A stretch of DNA of 64,000 nt, from assembly GCF_000764305.2 (NCBI RefSeq), contig NW_025944001.1, positions 1 to 64,000 of the forward strand. Direction: 5' to 3'. The first letter of the stretch is position 1; the number at the start of each line of letters is the position of its first letter. This stretch comes from Hyalella azteca. Lineage: Eukaryota > Arthropoda > Malacostraca > Amphipoda > Hyalellidae. Both the position numbers and the translations under genes were made by a program. Shown here piece by piece: positions 20,535-32,052 of this stretch. Below the pieces are notes generated by a model. It had not been told where the DNA came from. It searched no databases and saw only the letters and a list, made by a program, of their open reading frames with translations.

Positions 20535-21713
20535 TGATTATAAATAGATTTATTGTTCGAAACAGAGATGATGATGGACGTCTTCCTTTTATTCCTATTT
20601 GCATATAATCGTTGTTCGATATTAGCTCACGCTATTTCTTGAACTGTCCGCTTTAAAACTCACGGCAAACTATCAATTTTTAGCTTATCCTTGGCAGAGT
20701 TTCTTTTTCATAAAACATTTTAAACTGTCAGGTTGGTTGTAATGGATTTTACGTTATCCGAGTGGTCAAACGAGGTGCATAGAAAGTTCTCTGCTACTGG
20801 CAGTGCGATTTAACAAGAGAAAATATACAAATAAGCATGTCAACTCTTATATACTTAAAGACAGTAAACCCTACTCTAGTACAGGACTGGGCGTACGAGC
20901 TAGATACTATCTCCTAACAGGCACAGTACGATTACTCGAGGCGAACACAGCGGGAAACAACTAAAGGTAGCTACCATGAGAATACTATTTCAATTTTTCA
21001 CAGATGTACATCACCCGAGGTCTGTGGAGGCGATAGCGTCCTGGATGAAACTGGTGGCGAAGCTCCGACGCGCCCTGGTCGTTCCAGTGTTCCTCGAGAG
21101 AGTAATTTCTTCGTAGGTCGGGTAGTAATCTCTCGCAGATCGGGTGGTGCTTCTCTGTAGTTGTAGGTCGGCTTCAAGATAACTTGCTTGAAGCAGTAGT
21201 TAAGTCGTAGTTCCTTTTATTTGATGGTAAGTCGTGAGATCTCAGAGTAGTTCCACTATTTTGACAGATCGGTTCCAATATTTCCTCGTCGGTTGTCTTC
21301 TTCTCGGTGATATACAACGCGGTCGGCTGAAGTTGTCTGAAGAGACGTAGTGACTCAAGAAAATAACTAACACCAAAATTGTTTTCTAAACATTCACTGT
21401 TCCCTGAATACGGGCTACAAACGACGTGTGGCAAGATCCTCCGCGCTTGACTGACTCCGCACTCAACTGGCTCTGCGCTCGAACTCTGGTGATCTAAATT
21501 CCGCACACAACACGATGTCTTCTCGGAACGCTGGCCGACTCGCACTCAGCTCCCTCTTCACCTACCTCACCCCTTTTATAGCCCCGTTCGCTACCCGCGT
21601 GAGGCGTCCTACACCCGCTTTGTTTTGAATTTTAAACCGTCGGCTTCAATCAATCTTCAACGGTTCTACATATATTAACAATTTTGAGATACTATGAATT
21701 TCTATACTAATCA
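20535..21713 (-). mobile_element. solo LTR, 1179 bp, 4-bp target duplication
   Basis: On the minus strand it starts TGATTAGTATAG and ends TTTATAATCA, flanked by TTAT on both sides (21714-21717 and 20531-20534). Excising it with one TTAT restores the Penelope frame (NCL-MTNQY) exactly. A TATA box (TATAAAAG, about 21572-21579), an AATAAAAGG signal near 21214 and AATAAATC near 20551 lie in the same orientation. Superfamily (gypsy or BEL) is not determined. No internal retroviral-like coding sequence remains. Confidence 0.85.
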
Positions 21714-22435
21714 ATAAGACAGTTCAAAAGCAGAACCAAAAATTTTGCAAGTTTGAAACTAGGGGTATTATAAGCAGCAAAAATCTGATGGAATTGAAAT
21801 TTCACATTGAAATCTGGTTTATGAATTTTGGGCAGACCATACAAAATACCCGGGCCAGAGCCAGAAACATAAAGTTGAAAATAAGTTTTAGGTGATAGCA
21901 CAGCAGAATTGTTAAATTTTCGTAGTAAATTATTAATTTTGTCCTCTATCTTCAAAACTATTTTGGCAATGGGCTCAGTAATTTCTTTAAATTTAGAAGG
22001 GTCGGTGATCAGATTAGTAAGGCTACTATTATAAGGATTGCAATCAACTAGTACTACTCCTTTACCCTTATCTGGCTTACAAATGATAAGATCCTTATTT
22101 TTGGCCAAGTCTTTCAATAAAAGGAAATCAAGCAGCTGAAAAACAGACAAGTAAATTTTGTAAGATTTAAAACCATAAAAATTCTGGTAAGCTAAACTTT
22201 GTAAGTTGCCAGGAAATTCCTGACAGTTGGCAATGGAAACATTTTTAATGCTAAGAGCAAGTCTTTCAAAAGCTAAAAAGAACTTATAGAAATCCAATTT
22301 AAAAACAGGCAGACAAAAATCGAGTCCAAAGGCAAGCAAGAACTTGGTTTGAGGTTCCAGGCTGTATGAACTACGTATAGTTGAAAACAACTTCATAAAC
22401 GTGTAAACGATCAGGATTACATGGATGAATTTCAT
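21714..22435 (-). pseudogene. Penelope RT N-terminal half
   Basis: Motifs in order: LLAFGLDFCLPVFKLDFYKF, ICKPDKGKGVVLVD, LSPKTYFQLYVSGSGPGILY and GLPKIHKP. PDKG.G.V and GS.PGILYGLPK.HK are diagnostic of Penelope RT. The frame overlaps the N-terminal fragment upstream by a frameshift near 22390. Confidence 0.92.
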
Positions 22436-22652
22436 TATGAATACCTAAGTTATCAAGTTTCTTCTGATGTGTCTGGCAGGTAGTTTTCCTGAATGCTTCA
22501 GTTAGACATCTGGCATGTTGACAGATAGCAAATGCATCAAGGATGGAAAATACATGTCCAATTTGTGCTTCACTTACAGTGACCAAGTCAGTTAAATCTC
22601 TAAGGGCCTTCTTCTTGGAGATAATTCCTGGGACAGGAGCTTGCTCTGCCAT
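22371..22652 (-). pseudogene. Penelope ORF N-terminal segment
   Basis: Starts MAEQAPVPGIISKKKAL and ends KKLDNLGIHNEIHPCNPDR. The KKL..LG motif preceding the LLAFGLDF segment is where it should be in the family. A frameshift separates it from the next segment. Confidence 0.75.
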
Positions 22653-22888
22653 GACTTGTAAAATGAATATGTTTGAAGGCAGCGTTTGTAAAGTCTAAAC
22701 CGCAGAAACTTGGGAATTACACTGTAAACATTGCACTTCACTAAAAAACTTATGTCCAATGAAGTCTTCTCAGCTTTCCGGAGTAGGTCACAGTATTTTC
22801 TATAACAGCGGTATTCATCTTCACCATATTTTGATTGGATATAAGTAAGGTATTAAAATCACTTGTTTGCTTGAATCACAAGTTAACC

Positions 22889-23331
22889 AGGAATTTAAAA
22901 GCAGAGAAAATACCACAAAAATTCATCATATCTTTATAAGAGAAAACGTTTTGGAGTCCAGCTCTATTGTCAGTTCATAATACAAAATTCTGTTCAGAAA
23001 AAGTTCAGTCCTAGAAACAGAAATAAATCAATTAGTAAAGTAAAATGCACTCTCAGGTTTCAAAACAGAAAATAAATGAATAAGACATGGAATCAACGCT
23101 AGTAAACGGCCTATCTATTTACTATTTCAAGAGGAAAGGAGCTAAAAGCGGCATTCAGACTAGGCTTCTGTTTGAATATATACAGGGATTCTAAAATTTG
23201 TAGATCACTAACACCGGATGCAGAAGCTAGAATTTTGAAATCACTATCAGATACAGAGGTGTTGCACTTCTCGGCATGAAAACTTACAGCAGAATGAGGT
23301 GGATGTGCAAGTGGTTCCCCGTTCTATAACA
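22889..23331 (-). repeat. Penelope pseudo-LTR, right copy
   Basis: Direct copy of 17585-18027, interrupted in the same way and diverging at CATATTTATATATTTATACC. Confidence 0.9.
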
Positions 23332-23385
23332 TATTTATATATTTATACCCCATCTATATATTTATACCCCGTCTTATCAATTTAT

Positions 23386-23612
23386 TTTCCATTTTGAAAC
23401 CTGACAGTGCATTTAACTTTACTAATTGATTTATTTGTTTCTAGGACTAAACTTTTTCTGAACAGAATTTTGTGTTATGAACTGACAATGGAGCTGGACT
23501 CCGAAACTTTTCTCTTATGAAGATATGGTGAATTCTTGTGGTATTTTCTTCACTTTTAAATTCCTGGTTAACTTGCGATTCAAGCAAACAAGTGATTTTA
23601 ATACTTATTTCC
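23386..23612 (+). repeat. inverted partial copy of the Penelope end
   Basis: Reverse complement of about 22845-23070, so this stretch and the right pseudo-LTR could fold into a hairpin with an approximately 300-base loop. Inverted 5' truncated copies are common in Penelope insertions. Confidence 0.85.
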
Positions 23613-24048
23613 CAATTGAAAACATGAAGTTATGAACTGTTACTTGTGAACAACAAACTATTATTTTAGGCCCCAGGAAAGAAGTAAAAGAAAAATATGA
23701 GCGCATAATTTATTTTATGAACAGGTCTAAACATGAGCTAGGGAAAAAATTAGATCGCCACCCTGGTACCCAAGTACCACCATACCCGTAAGGCTGTACC
23801 ATCATTCCAGCATAATCATACATAAGAATTTATTGAATATTGAGTAGATAAAGAAATCAAAAATGAAATGATTCTAAAAGATCTCTGGTTTGCCACTATG
23901 TGATTGTGACAGAACTGTGAAGTATCACAGACAGGAAGGCTATTATGGCTAGAATGAGGTGGCAGGGTGTGTTGATGACTTGATGAGTTGATGTGTTGAG
24001 CTCTGGATTAAGGCCATTAAGCTGATTAACCCTTTTGTGACTGTTGGG

Positions 24049-24290
24049 ACTGTGATGTCCCTCTCAATGTTTCACTCCATAACTTGCATTCAGCGTACCA
24101 TTCGAGGCATAGCTAACTACAGGGACACATGAGTAACACTCCTGCGCCTATGTCAACTCAAAAGTAATTGACTGACAGGACTGTGATGTCCCCAACAATT
24201 TACTCAATAACTAGCATGTAGCACTAAATTCAAGGCATAGCTAACTACAGGGACATATATGAAACACTCCTGCATCTACATATGTCCAAT
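24049..24290. repeat. tandem duplication of about 120 bp
   Basis: GACTGTGATGTCCC...AAGGCATAGCTAACTACAGG is present at 24049 and again from 24180, about 80% identical by eye. Confidence 0.7.
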
Positions 24291-24299
24291 CTAAAGAAA

Positions 24300-25113
24300 T
24301 ATGGTATTATTATTTGTTCTTTTTGGGATATGTTATTACAGGTTAAATGCGGTATATTTTGACATTGTAGGTAATTATGGCACTTCTCAACTTTTTCATT
24401 TATATTAAGCTTTGTCTTAGTTCCATGCATTCGTTGATGGTTGAAATAGTGACATCATACTATTGCGTGCCATACTATTGCCAAAACTCTAGGTCTGGGC
24501 CATCTGGCGGGAAAATGTTAAGATCCAAAGAGAGATAGCGCACGTCACCCAGTGAGAACATCAAAAAATGTGTCAAAGTTGATAGTAGACCTTGCTCTAC
24601 CAAATAGTGATAAACTGTTTGTGTAGAAAGAATATTATGGTTTGAGACTTTTAAATAAGTCTGTGAATAAATTAGGAATCCTTAGGAAGTATACTTGTAT
24701 TTGCTGATTTCAAGTGGTAAATAAATTAATAGATAATTAAGTTAAGAGACGGTTTTAGACACATAAAAACTAATTCCGACACAGCTTGGACTTAGACACA
24801 CACAGCTCATTCCAAGCTGTGTGCAAAAATGGAAATTTTCCTAATTAAAAGCTTAATAGCTCTTAATTAAAAGCCTAATTAAGTAGTGTTCAATCTTTAA
24901 TAGTGTTCAAATTCCAAGCCATGTCACATTCCAATACAGCTCACACCAGTATGGAATTCTGTATAGGTAATATATTATCATGTTAACATAATAAAATGTA
25001 TCGAAAACTTACCACCTTACACCTTCCACCAAAGTGACAATTGATACTCATTACACTGAGCTCGTCAGATCAGAAACTGCGGACACCCGGACAGCCGCGC
25101 TTCCTTTATCTCG
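24300..25113. other. AT-rich, one possible exon edge
   Basis: No identified gene. Minus strand 25020-25050 reads ATGAGTATCAATTGTCACTT then GGTGGAAGGTGTAAG followed by GGTG|GTAAGTTT, a strong donor. It may be a short first coding exon, with the GC-richer 25050-25113 as its 5' UTR. No downstream exon was identified. Confidence 0.25.
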
Positions 25114-25295
25114 NGCTAGTCATGTGAGTCATGGCTGCTAGACATGCTAGTCATGTGAGTGATGGCTGCTAGACATGTCATGTGAGTGATGGCTGCTAGA
25201 CATGTGAGTCATGGCTGCTAGACATGCTAGACATGTGAGTCATGGCTGCTAGACATGCTAGTTGTGTGAGTCATGGCTGCTAGACATGCTAATCG
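25114..25295. repeat. 31-bp array bordered by an N and an adapter
   Basis: Units built from GCTAGTCATGTGAGTCATGG and CTGCTAGACAT, seven or so copies with length variants. N at 25114 on the left and adapter sequence at 25296 on the right mean that the copy number and both joins are unreliable. Confidence 0.88.
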
Positions 25296-25333
25296 CTGTC
25301 TCTTATACACATCTAGATGTGTATAAGAGACAG
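25296..25333. other. sequencing artefact: Nextera mate-pair junction adapter
   Basis: CTGTCTCTTATACACATCT (25296-25314) followed directly by its exact reverse complement (25315-25333). This is the Tn5 mosaic-end duplex used as the circularisation junction in mate-pair libraries, not genomic DNA. Sequence left and right of it may come from places several kb apart or in a wrong orientation. Confidence 0.97.
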
Positions 25334-26620
25334 GTGCAAGCTGCCCTGCAGACACGCAACATTTCCAAGTTAAGTGATTACTTTATAGAAACTTTTTATA
25401 CCTTTACCTATACGTGTTTAAGCCTATAAGTTTATTTTTTTGCCTCAAATAATGTTGTATCGAGAAACTGGTCTAGGTGTATCGGGAATAATATATGAAC
25501 TGTAAATTTTAGAATTCCATCCTGGCTCACACAGTGATCGGAATTCAAACACAAGAGGGTCGGAATTACAAATTAGTAGGGTTTGAAATTTTGAAGCGCG
25601 GCCAGAATTAGTCTCACAAAATGCCAAATTTAGTCACACACAGCATCAAATATATGGATTTGGTAGGTTTGCATTCTAAAGGCTTTTAAATAAATATGGT
25701 AACAGTGTGAGGTTTCATAGTTGCTAGCGCTTAGTGCGGTGTTTTGAGAGTGACATAAAGCAAACAGAACTTGAGTTGTGCATATGGTGATTTTTTTATA
25801 GCTATTCATTTTTTGTTACGTCCTTAATGTGTCAGAATATATTGCATTTACCCCAAGCTATTATACCTACCCGTTTCCTAAAGGAAGTTTGTAATATTAT
25901 TCAACTACTAACAAAAAATATTAGGAAAATGTTTTTTTTTTTAGCAAAATCAGTGATGTTGCAAATTGTGCCACCTCAGTTGGAACTTGGAACCATTTTT
26001 AATGCCATATATATAGGTACTAACTAGGATTTTCTAGTCCCATTTATACAATTTTTACCATTAACATATATTTGATTAGGCTATTTTTACGGAGATGCAA
26101 TATTCAGTCCAAGTTTATGATGATTCTGTAGAAAAATATGAATAAAAAGTTATAGAACACATTGCAGGCAGTTGCAAAAGGGTCAAGGGAGGCAGTTTGA
26201 AAGAGCCTAAGAGATGGAAATACCTAAATAGAATTCCTTTAGAATCAAAAGAGAACACTCATTATTACTCAAGAAGACTTTGAAGAGGAAAGTAATTGAT
26301 TTTCATGACCAGGGCAAGTGTTTCCATCTGGCATCTGGCATCTGAATACATGTGATTACTGATTGGATTTGGAGAGAGACTCTACTTTGCTTTCTCCTTT
26401 CGTTTTTGCAAATTGTGTCCACTGTCCAGCCCTGCACACTGCACAGCTGACAGCCATACTGCCTGAAAGCTGAAACAGCAAACACTCAGAAACAGGGCAG
26501 CGGCAGCTGCCCTTCAACAGTTCAACTTATTACAGAAGAAAAAATAATATATAGTGTTGATGAATAATAAATAATGAAGATAAATAGTTACAATTTTCCA
26601 CTGATCTTGGAATGGAAGGG
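25334..26620. other. no assignable gene
   Basis: AT-rich, with short open frames only. A T-run lies near 25931. Nothing that I can place in a family. Confidence 0.4.
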
Positions 26621-26622
26621 TA

Positions 26623-28835
26623 CTGACTAAAACCCGGACCCGGACCGGTCCGCCGGACCCGGACCGAGTGACTAAAACCCGGACCCGGACCGGTCCGGCG
26701 GACCAGGTTCAAAAAAATAAAAGGCTGCAAATCATCTGAAACGTCGAGAAAACTTTTAATTTCAGATATAAAATTTTTATATTTACTTGGAAAAATTTCG
26801 TCGCACCAACATATTCGGGTCACAGAAAAGTTCATTTCTCGATCAAACTAATCGATAGAGAATCTTCTGAAACGTCTAGAAAACATAAAAAGTTGGTATC
26901 GAATTTTCGAAAATTTACTTAGAAAAATTTCACTTCAGGTCCGGGAAGCCCCGGACCAAGNCGTTTCTATTTGATATTCATTTCAATTATCCTGTAGTTC
27001 GCTGTTACCCGCTGTCTTGTCTGAATTTCGGACAGGTTATCCGCTGTTCTGTGCATTGGAATTTTGAGATGCATATATAGATAAAAGAGTCGCTTCTTGT
27101 TTTATTTTCACACATTTATTTGTTTTAGTGAATAAACCTTCAATTATGCAATGTATTCAGTTTTGAAAATGAATCGTAAAGTTTTCTCGTATAAGCTGGA
27201 ATGTTTATGAAAAAGGGATTTTCATGGTTAAATAGTTTTGAAATTTTTCTGTTATACTTTTATTATATCGGCAATCGCTTCAATTTCGTCACATTGGTCC
27301 GAAGTGGCTTATAAGGCACGTGACTAGGTTCTGGTATGAATAGGTTTACGGCAAAAATAGTACAGAGAGAGGGTTGTAATGAAACACTGGTACATTTCAT
27401 ATTAAATTAGAAATTCAAGTTCACATCCTACATTAACAAAAATGTCTAGGACATGAAAAATGTAATCTGAACACAATTAAAATTAGAGAATCTATCAGTT
27501 TACATCGCTAAACTCTTTTACTTTTACCAGAAAAGGTGATCAGTTACCGTTCCGTTGGGTAGACGACTGTATTCCAAGTGGCTGTACTGCCGCTGTAGCC
27601 GCGCGTCCTTGCGATCGCTGTTCTTCATAACCGTTATGTCTCGCTGAGATAGATGCCTCACGGTCAGTCTGGCCGTAGGTTTCTTGTAGGCGTACTGCGG
27701 TTGATAGTTGTGACCGTATCGTTTCTTGTGAGAATTGTGACCGTAGTGCTGTGCTGATGACCGTACCGATGATAATTCTTGCGCTGAGCTCGAAAACTTG
27801 AATCTTCTGATGGCGGCATTTATATCGTTGAATGTCTTGTCCATCACGTTGTCTCACGGTTAGGGCACAGCCGTAGCAATGATGTTGACCGTACAGGTAT
27901 GGCGAAGTCGTGGCCGATTCTTAGTAATTTTTTGAATTTGTTATATCGGAATCTTGGCGATATGAACGACTCGACGTTTCGCGCGGCCTTTATTTCGCGA
28001 CCCGCCGCCCAGACAGCCGAAGCCGTTGCGAAGCTAGTTGCAGACCGTAACTGACGTGACGGATACCACTGTAGAACCAACCCTTGGCGCCCTATTCCTC
28101 GCCGAATTTTTAGAACATTCTCTATCGATTAGTTCGATCCAAAAATGAACTTTTCTTTGGTCCCAATACATAGGTCCGGGGCTTCCCGGACCTGAAGTGA
28201 AATTTTTCTAAGTAAATTTTCGAAAATTCGATACCAACTTTTTATGTTTTCTGGACGTTTCAGAAGATCCTCTATCGATTAGTTCGATCGAGAAGTGAAC
28301 TTTTCTGTGACCCGAATATATGACTCACTTGGTCCGGGGCTCCCCGGACCCGAAGTGAAATTTTTCTAAGTAAATTTTCGAAAATTCGATACCAACTTTT
28401 TATGTTTTCTGGACGTTTCAGAACATCCTCTATCGATTAGTTCGATCGAGAAGTGAACTTTTCTGTGACCCGAATATATGGGTCCGGGTCCGGGTTTTAC
28501 TCACTTGGTCCGGGGCTCCCCGGACCTGAAGTGAAATTTTTCTAAGCAAATTTTCGAAAATTCGATACCAACTTTTTATGTTTTCTGGACGTTTCAGAAG
28601 ATTCTCTATCGATTAGTTCGATCGAGAAATGAACTCTTCTGTGACCCGAATATGTTGGTGCGATGAAATTTTTCTAAGTAAATATAAAAATTTTATATGT
28701 GAAATTAAAAGTTTTCTCGACTTTTCAGATGATTTGCAGCCATTTATTTTTTTGAAACTGGTCCGCCGGACCGGTCCGGGTTTTAGTCACTCGGTCCGGG
28801 TCCGGCGGACCGGTCCGGGTCCGGGTTTTAGTCAG
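26623..28835. mobile_element. foldback-like element with GC-rich palindromic ends
   Basis: Ends TA|CTGACTAAAACCCGG and (reversed) the same, with TA outside both. Both termini hold GGACCCGGACCGG and CCGCCGGACC blocks, then a shared arm of about 140 bp containing AAATTTTTCTAAGTAAATAT. Open frames at 26530-26835 (minus) and 28629-28889 (plus) are mirror images of this arm, not genes. The right arm carries four subunits of 150-175 bp (TCTATCGATTAGTTCGATC at 28118, 28271, 28431 and 28605) and the left arm only one, cut by an N at 26961. The centre (about 27000-28080) has GC-richer minus-strand frames, 27524-27857, of unknown nature. Confidence 0.8.
26961..26961. other. single-N assembly gap
   Basis: N directly after GGTCCGGGAAGCCCCGGACCAAG inside the left arm. 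The missing tandem subunits seen in the right arm were probably collapsed here. Confidence 0.8.
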
Positions 28836-28837
28836 TA

Positions 28838-29495
28838 CCGTGATAGGACCCAGTACCGATCCAAGTTTCTTCATCGAAGCCAAATGTGAAGGCGATCGCG
28901 TCCCGGAGAGGTTAACTTGCTCAATTCGAAACAGCGTCTCAACTGGAATAATTTGCATGGTGAGCATGAATAAATCCCAAGGGAAATGTGAACTGTAAAT
29001 GCAGTAATGCTGAATCTCAAAAACATTTGCCGCATTTAAATCTTGACGATGGGAACTTGATCTGTGTTGATTACTTGGAATTTCAGGAATCAATTAGCAA
29101 ATTCTGCAGCAGTAAACTTGCTTATTTTTAAAATTTTATACATTTCTTATTTACAATTCAATACATCTACGCTCCTCTGTTACATGTTCCGCTACCAGAA
29201 AAAAGCGTTTAGACTCTAATATCTGAGTCGTTTGCTCTTGAATTTGCTAGAATATGAGTACAAATTTATGCATCCTTCTTATTTTTGCAATTATAGGTTT
29301 GCCACATTTCGACTGCAGTGCGGTGGTAATAAAACCCGTTTACACTAGGGGCAAAGATATGTGCGATGAGACGCTTGCTGCAGCGCCTCACCGCCCATAA
29401 CTATTCATACTCATTCTTGTTCGTAGTAGATTGAGACCGCGCGCTTTGAAGATTTAGTTGCCAGTTAGACGGCACTGAGGATAGATGTATCCAAA
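28838..29495. other. no assignable gene
   Basis: Mixed sequence between the foldback element and the first copy of the 29.5-kb repeat. No homology recognised. Confidence 0.35.
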
Positions 29496-29499
29496 TCTT

Positions 29500-29782
29500 A
29501 CCTCAGGGTCATTGGGTCGCCTGCCTAAGACCACAACTGCCCCGGATGTAATGGACCATCATTCTTCCTGCCTTCCGGAACGTAGCCTTCAACACTTTAA
29601 GCCGTCCGTATCTAGGCCGTGGGTCGAACCAGCCCTCGGTCGAACGGCCACTTGTCGAAGGACGATAAATTTTGGAACAGAAGTATGCTATCTGAAACCT
29701 AACCTCAGATGCGGTGAACGTAAAATTTAAACGATGCCCGGAAGTCAGTTTCGATCCGCGGCCTGGTGGTGCACGGCAGGTG
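29500..29782 (+). repeat. dispersed repeat, copy 1
   Basis: Blocks TTCCGGAACGTAGCCTTCAA, CTCGGTCGAACGGCCA, AACCTCAGATGCGGTGAACG and TGGTGGTGCACGGCAGG recur in the same order and strand at 32950-33476 and partly inverted at 35205-35470. No coding capacity recognised. Confidence 0.8.
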
Positions 29783-30830
29783 GTGGTGCACTAGCGAGTC
29801 CAAACAATTGTGACGTTATTTGCCAAAGTGAAGTACCAGCGTATGCCGACAGCCTCGCTAGACAGCCGTCTATCTCTCTACTGAATGCAGCGCTTGTGCT
29901 GCATTATACTTTGCTGTAAAGTTGTATGACGCTTGTTGGGAATTGAACATAAGAGCAACATCTTTGCTAATTGAACGTTTCTTGTTTACGGTAAACAAAC
30001 TCCATGAAACCTAGTTCATTCAACTTGGGTAACGTTTTGGAAAACCTGTCATAGCTGTTGATAGTCTCGCGTTCAGCCCAATTTCTGAGCTGACTATTGG
30101 ATAATTTGGGGCAAAGCTTACACGTTTCGAGTTCGATTAGTCGACCAATTGTCTGTCAGCTTTGCAATTTGAGCTTCCCTAACCAGTAATTTGGTTAGGT
30201 AACTATCCATAGTTTCGGAACAGCTGGTAACAGTAATATGAATGGCTTATTGACTACTTGGACTAGTCCACTACACTATGTTTATGGCACTCATTCGCAG
30301 AAACCGGTCAATAAGCACCACAACACCGCGTGACCTCTCGCTGTCCTGGACGAATCTAAAGAATGTCGATCAAGGGGAAAACTTTCGGATCCTATCTCAA
30401 GAAATGGGTCGAGGTAATTAATTAAGTTGGCTGCCGCGAAATGGCCTAAAAAAGCAGTTCGCATGTATGTATATCATTAAACCTACGGTCTTCAAATGTT
30501 CATTGGCATACGCCGTTACTTTAATATGCCAGGTTGTGACGATGTATCAATAAACCGAATTGTTAATGCTGACCTGTTCAAGTTCGCAGTACTAACGCTG
30601 ATAATATTTCCGAGGCGAACGTACTTCAATACAATTTGTCACAATAGTCGAATAGACTTGTCAAGTTATCATTCATTATATCGATCGTACGATACCATGC
30701 AATTCCCAGTTGGAAAAGACCGTACAATTTGGTTCACTTCATGTTCGGAATCCTAAATGAAGCAGTCAATGATACTTGCGCTTGGTTTGGTGTATGTATT
30801 TCGGCATCAGAGTTTGTACGATGGCGCGGC

Positions 30831-31045
30831 TTAGCATTGCTCTCGGAGGATGGCAGACCGTGAAGTTTCTCTTGTTTCCTCGAGAGTCGAATAGTCAATC
30901 ATTGGTGGCACGTTCCTGCGTTGGTTTGGCGCTTCACCAGATTTAAACCAGCCACCGCAGATGAAGCTAGCTCCTTCGTCGGCGAGATCGATGACGAACT
31001 CCTTGACCTTTACCCTCATCTGATCTATATCGAGTCTCTCCGCCT
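30831..31045 (-). CDS. unidentified coding-like segment, possible exon
   Basis: After an acceptor-like TCTTATCAG, the minus strand reads AERLDIDQMRVKVKEFVIDL then ADEGASFICGGWFK and ends near a stop after REQC, 70 codons in all. The mixed composition with Trp, Cys and charged residues looks like real protein, but I recognise no family. It sits between two direct copies of the 29.5-kb repeat, so it may belong to a mobile element. Confidence is that it is coding, not what it does. Confidence 0.35.
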
Positions 31046-31149
31046 GATAAGAGACTTTATTACATTCATGTAACTTCCAAATTGTAACTTTTTCTTAGGT
31101 AATCACAATATTAAAAATCGCTTAAAGCTTCTTTAGTTCTATCCAGACG

Positions 31150-31485
31150 TACACCTCCTGACCTGACAAACCTCCTAGGAAATTAGCAAGTTTTCTAAGG
31201 TCTCGCCGCTGTAGGGGCACCTCTTTATAGGGAACCCCTTTATAGTAACGCTGCAAGTGAGGCAGCGTTTGTCTGTGCGGCCCCCAACGAGAGCTGGGCA
31301 CTTGCTGCTGTCTGCCGGCGATGACTTGTGCAGCGAATCGCACATGGTTGCGGTGCAAGCCAACTTTACCCAGTCTTACGTCTCATGCCGGCACCTCCAA
31401 AAGAAAAGTTTGACGGACTCCTTTATAGTCGTGGCACCTAAGATTGAGGTGAGGCGGATGTCAGTAGTATCCACTATCCTGTGAG
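31150..31485 (-). pseudogene. unidentified cysteine-rich coding-like segment with one stop
   Basis: Minus-strand frame of about 105 codons, IVDTTDIRLTSILGATTIKE onwards, broken by a single TAA after CRHET. It continues with LACTATMCDSLHKSS, SKCPALVGG, RCLTCSV and KRCPYSGETLENLL. Spaced cysteines suggest a zinc-binding fold. Its order relative to the neighbouring segments fits exons of one minus-strand gene, but the phases do not join simply. Confidence 0.35.
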
Positions 31486-31874
31486 GCTGTGATACCTCTA
31501 TCGGTATCAGTGAAGTGCTCGTGGTTATCAAGGACAAGCTGTGGATAGTTCCACTTGATTGCGGCGCATAAGTCGCAACTCATGAGCCAAGGAATGGGAT
31601 GCTGGGGAACCTGAACAAGTGGAAGGCGTCTTCCGGAGAAGAGGCGATGACATAAAAGCCTTCGCCTGTTTAAATTTCCCTGGAATATATGTAAATCAAC
31701 TCTTGATAACTGCGAATGATTGACCCAACTTCAGCAATATAAAAAAAATTGCCAGTTGAACATGTATGCTACGACCAACGTTTAAAATAATCAGTTTATA
31801 TCTACCAAAGAGAAAGCCAGAATACATTTTATTCCAGTTCAATTTATGTTCATTAAAATGGTTCTGCTACTTAC

Positions 31875-32052
31875 CTCCTCTATAGTACCAGCCTGCTGCA
31901 CGTACCAAGAGTTTTCTCCCCCCTTGCTTCTGGTACTGCATCTCTTTTGCGCCTTTGGGTTTGGGCTTTTTAATATTGAGGACAAGCCCGTACAGGACTT
32001 CTTCGGTCCTCGTCGTCGGAACAGTCGTCGCCTTGCTCTTCTCTCTGTACTT
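31875..32052 (-). CDS. unidentified coding-like segment with consensus donor
   Basis: 59 codons plus one base, KYREKSKATTVPTTRTEEVL through NIKKPKPKGAKEMQYQKQGG to AAGWYYRG, then GGAG|GTAAGT. The lysine-rich character and a perfect donor favour a real exon. Family unknown. Its 5' boundary is a guess (AGTACAG just inside is an alternative acceptor). Confidence 0.35.

Larger units (their letters stand above)
17585..23331 (-). mobile_element. Penelope-like retroelement, decayed, with two insertions
   Basis: A minus-strand element with RT and a GIY-YIG endonuclease, flanked by direct repeats of about 440 bp (17585-18027 and 22889-23331), the pseudo-LTR arrangement typical of Penelope. A shorter inverted copy follows (23386-23612). 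Removing the solo LTR (20535-21713) and the TIR element (19021-20412) leaves about 3.2 kb, a normal size. The frame is broken by stops and frameshifts and the RT active site is altered, so it is inactive. Confidence 0.93.

Noticed and set aside
21174..21545. 123-codon minus-strand gene
   Set aside because: It lies inside the solo LTR, downstream of its TATA box; transcribed LTR sequence, not a coding gene.
26530..28889. Conserved protein family, because two similar 86-101 codon ORFs occur
   Set aside because: They are the two arms of one inverted repeat, so similarity reflects the element, not protein conservation.
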